Shown: piece by piece, positions 61,808-64,000 of the stretch
Layout: each line of letters starts with the position of its first letter
How positions within the stretch are numbered: the stretch's first letter is position 1
Assembly: GCF_024498355.1 (NCBI RefSeq)
Contig: NZ_CP101833.1
Coordinates: forward strand, 725,001 to 789,000
DNA: 64,000 nt
Direction of reading: 5' to 3'
Origin: Bacillus pumilus
GTDB lineage: Bacteria; Bacillota; Bacilli; Bacillales; Bacillaceae
Position numbers and translations under genes: made by a program
The notes under the pieces: model-generated
Database searches by the model: none
What the model saw: the letters and a program-made list of their open reading frames with translations, nothing else
Told to the model about the DNA's origin: nothing

Positions 61808-63790
61808 TTACTTTGAAGAAGTGCTGGATTCATCTTTGGCGGAAGAGGAATCTTCTTCATCCTGTACTTTCTTTGTATAGTCATACTCATTGCGGTCAAT
61901 CGGTGTAAAGCCTTTAGGCTTGTAGAAACGGAGTAAATCTTCTGTGACGATCTTATCAGATGTCTCTAGCATCTTTTTCACCGTTTCATTTTCTTGCGAT
62001 GCTTTTTCAGTTGGCTCGATTTTCTCGCCTGTTTTGTTGCTGTAATAGTTATTGCCTACTTTCGTGTAGTCCTTGGACACGAAGTCTCCATTTCTAAATG
62101 GCACAAGCTCTTTGAAGTTCTTCGATAAGATATCAGAACCAGACATTAAATAGTTCTTCGTATCATCGCCGAGCAGGTGCAGAAGGGTTGGAGCGATATC
62201 GACTTCACCAGAGTATTTATGAATCTGTCCGCCTTTTACGCCTGGCACATGAATAAAGAGCGGCACACGCATGAGCTGGGCATTTTCATAATCTCCAATT
62301 TTTTGTCCAGTCACTTTTTCCATCGCTTCATTATGATTTTCCGAAATGCCGTAATGGTCTCCGTACATAATGACCACTGTATTGTCATATAGACCTGATT
62401 TTTTCAAGTCTTTGAAGAACTGTTCAATGGCTTCATCTAAATAATGAGCAGATTGGAAGTAGTTATCGACGACAGAGTCTCCGAAATCACCAGGTTCGAA
62501 ATCGGTATCACCTTCATCCATGCCAAATGGGAAGTGGTTCGATAACGTAATGAATTTCGAATAAAACGGCTGCTTCAGATTTTCAAGCATTGGCATTGAT
62601 TCTTTGAAGAACGGTTTGTCTTTCAAACCATAGTTCTTCGTATCTTGCTCGTTCATATCGTAGTACTCAGAATCGTAAAATCTGTCATATCCAAAGGACT
62701 TAAACATTTCATTACGGTTCCAGAAGGTTTTCGTATTCCCGTGGAATTCTGCTGACGTGTATTGATCCTTCTTCAAAATGCCGGGAAGTGCCTGATACGT
62801 ATTTTGCGCTTTGTTAATAAAAACAGAGCCTTGTGATAATGGGAATAGCCCAGTATCCATCATAAATTCGGCATCAGATGTCTTACCTTGTCCAGTTTGA
62901 TGGAAGAAGTTATCAAAATAAAACGTTTTGTTGTCATGTGCCAATGAATTAAGGAATGGAGTGACTTCTTTTCCGTTCACCTTATAATCAATGACAAAGT
63001 TTTGCAGAGATTCAAGAGAAATCGTAATCACGTTCATGCCCTTCGCTTTTCCGTAATAAGCCGGGTTTGGATCAGCACTGTTCGCCTTTAAATAATTCTC
63101 TACATCTGTCACATCATTTGAATTTGCCAGTGCACGCTGGCTGTTTGATTTCACATTTTGAATGGCATCAAACACGGTAAAGTTATAAGCACCCAAATAT
63201 TTGACTAAATAATTGCGGTCGAACGATCTTGACAAAAGCTCTGGACGATCAATCTCTGCAGCGACTAAGTTGAGAACAAAGATCACAACAGAGGACGCAA
63301 GAACGAGTCTAAACGATTTTGACTTTTGAACAGGTACAGTTGCTGTACTTGTTTGCTGCTGCCTTTTCATGCGGACTGCGAGTACGATCAAGATGATTGT
63401 ATCGATAAAGTAAAACACATCAGTCCAACGCATGAGTGAAAATGCACTATCACCTAATTGTCCGCCATTCGTTCCTGCCTGCATCACAACAGGCAGCGTG
63501 ATAAAGTCATTGAAGAATCGATAGTACACGATGTTTGCGTAAAGTAAAAAAGACATGAAAAAGTGAATCACAATGATAGCGGCAGGCTGCCATTTTTTCT
63601 TGAACAATAAAGCAAAGCCAAGAAAGAACAAGCTGGAGCTAATAGGATTCACGAAAAGCAAAATATGCTGAAGCATATTTGATATACCAAGTTTGAATTC
63701 GATTAAATAAGCTGTATACGTTTTGAGCCAAAGTAGGATGGCCGCAATCACAAAGAAACCGAGGCCTCTTTTTTGAATAAATGTTTTCAT
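61808..63790 (-). CDS. ltaS: Lipoteichoic acid synthase
   Basis: 660 aa. Five N-terminal membrane helices (about 8-190), then an extracellular sulfatase-fold domain: TISLESLQNFVID (metal Glu), catalytic Thr in GQGKTSDAEFMMDTG (about 300), FHGNTKTFWNRNEMF, and YGDHYGISENHNEA (metal Asp/His). The helix-domain junction carries a typical ALANS-like cleavage region. The C-terminus is Ser- and Glu-rich (EEDSSSAKDESSTSSK). Polymerises glycerol phosphate for LTA. Start: ATG 63790 with AAAGGAGTG; the longer frame lacks a site. Position next to nagP/mapB identifies the yflE orthologue rather than yfnI, yqgS or yvgJ. Confidence 0.9.
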   Translation of the reverse strand: MKTFIQKRGLGFFVIAAILLWLKTYTAYLIEFKLGISNMLQHILLFVNPISSSLFFLGFALLFKKKWQPAAIIVIHFFMSFLLYANIVYYRFFNDFITLPVVMQAGTNGGQLGDSAFSLMRWTDVFYFIDTIILIVLAVRMKRQQQTSTATVPVQKSKSFRLVLASSVVIFVLNLVAAEIDRPELLSRSFDRNYLVKYLGAYNFTVFDAIQNVKSNSQRALANSNDVTDVENYLKANSADPNPAYYGKAKGMNVITISLESLQNFVIDYKVNGKEVTPFLNSLAHDNKTFYFDNFFHQTGQGKTSDAEFMMDTGLFPLSQGSVFINKAQNTYQALPGILKKDQYTSAEFHGNTKTFWNRNEMFKSFGYDRFYDSEYYDMNEQDTKNYGLKDKPFFKESMPMLENLKQPFYSKFITLSNHFPFGMDEGDTDFEPGDFGDSVVDNYFQSAHYLDEAIEQFFKDLKKSGLYDNTVVIMYGDHYGISENHNEAMEKVTGQKIGDYENAQLMRVPLFIHVPGVKGGQIHKYSGEVDIAPTLLHLLGDDTKNYLMSGSDILSKNFKELVPFRNGDFVSKDYTKVGNNYYSNKTGEKIEPTEKASQENETVKKMLETSDKIVTEDLLRFYKPKGFTPIDRNEYDYTKKVQDEEDSSSAKDESSTSSK

Positions 63791-64000
63791 ATAAACACTC
63801 CTTTTCTCCGTTATACGGAAGAGGCGGAACGAAAGAAAACGAACCATTAGAATATACCACGAAATCCGCAAATAGAAAAGTCATAACCGATGAACTACGT
63901 GTTCAGCCTGTCCGAGCAATATAAGGAAAGAAATCGAAAATATTCGATCTTCGAAAAACTTTTTATGAAATTTATCCTAATATTAACAGAAAATTCAGTA

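Overview
The window is chromosomal DNA from a low-GC Firmicute, almost certainly a member of the Bacillus pumilus group (pumilus/safensis/altitudinis). The phenolic acid decarboxylase has exactly the 161-residue length and active-site residues known for B. pumilus PadC. Most of the window is collinear with the yfn-yfm-yfl segment of B. subtilis: yfnHGFED, yfnC, yfnA, yfmR, yfmP, yfmO, yfmM, yfmL, yfmJ, yfmB, yflT, then citS-citT-yflP-citM, nos, acyP, yflK, yflJ, yflI, mapB, nagP and ltaS. Gene names rest on family recognition plus this gene order; no database search was run.

Layout. 1-11 kb: an Rrf2 regulator with a thioredoxin-reductase-like flavoprotein, the 6-phospho-beta-glucosidase licH divergent from an RpiR regulator, two MFS exporters, YbaK, a LysR regulator and conserved proteins of unknown function. 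11.3-16.1 kb: a five-gene CDP-sugar/glycosyltransferase operon (yfnHGFED type, spore-surface glycan). 16.3-25.8 kb: yfnC, a foreign-looking island (broken MobV relaxase plus a chitin-active LPMO), a class B PBP, a dicarboxylate transporter, yfnA and a glycosyltransferase. 26-36 kb: ABC-F proteins, a frameshifted folE2 under a Zur box, the yfmP-yfmO efflux pair, the helicase yfmL, yfmJ, yfmB and the SigB-type gene yflT.

36.4-42.9 kb is the most unusual region. Its genes encode a SAM methyltransferase, a GTP cyclohydrolase II, a formylglycine-generating-enzyme-like protein, a WD40 protein and a RibD deaminase/reductase. This is the full enzyme set of the Burkholderia toxABCDE toxoflavin (pyrimidotriazine) pathway. 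The operon is headed by an unannotated 22-codon peptide ending in CEDEC and a terminator-like hairpin. A decayed flavin oxidoreductase and a small CxxH/CxxC protein lie inside it. No dedicated transporter, regulator or resistance gene is visible.

43-64 kb: a BclA-like collagen-repeat surface protein, the citrate sensing and uptake genes, an M14 peptidase, padC/padR, NO synthase, acyP, a small acquired island flanked by a 218-bp duplication of the yflK 5' region, mapB, nagP, a DUF817 protein, a DoxX protein behind two Rex/Fnr-type palindromes, a YjgB-like protein and ltaS.

Five copies of one 85-175 bp intergenic repeat occur at about 16.1, 27.9, 29.5, 35.9 and 51.5 kb. All sit at 3' ends of genes at Rho-independent terminators, and three are bracketed by two full copies of the local terminator hairpin, as if the element duplicates the terminator it enters.
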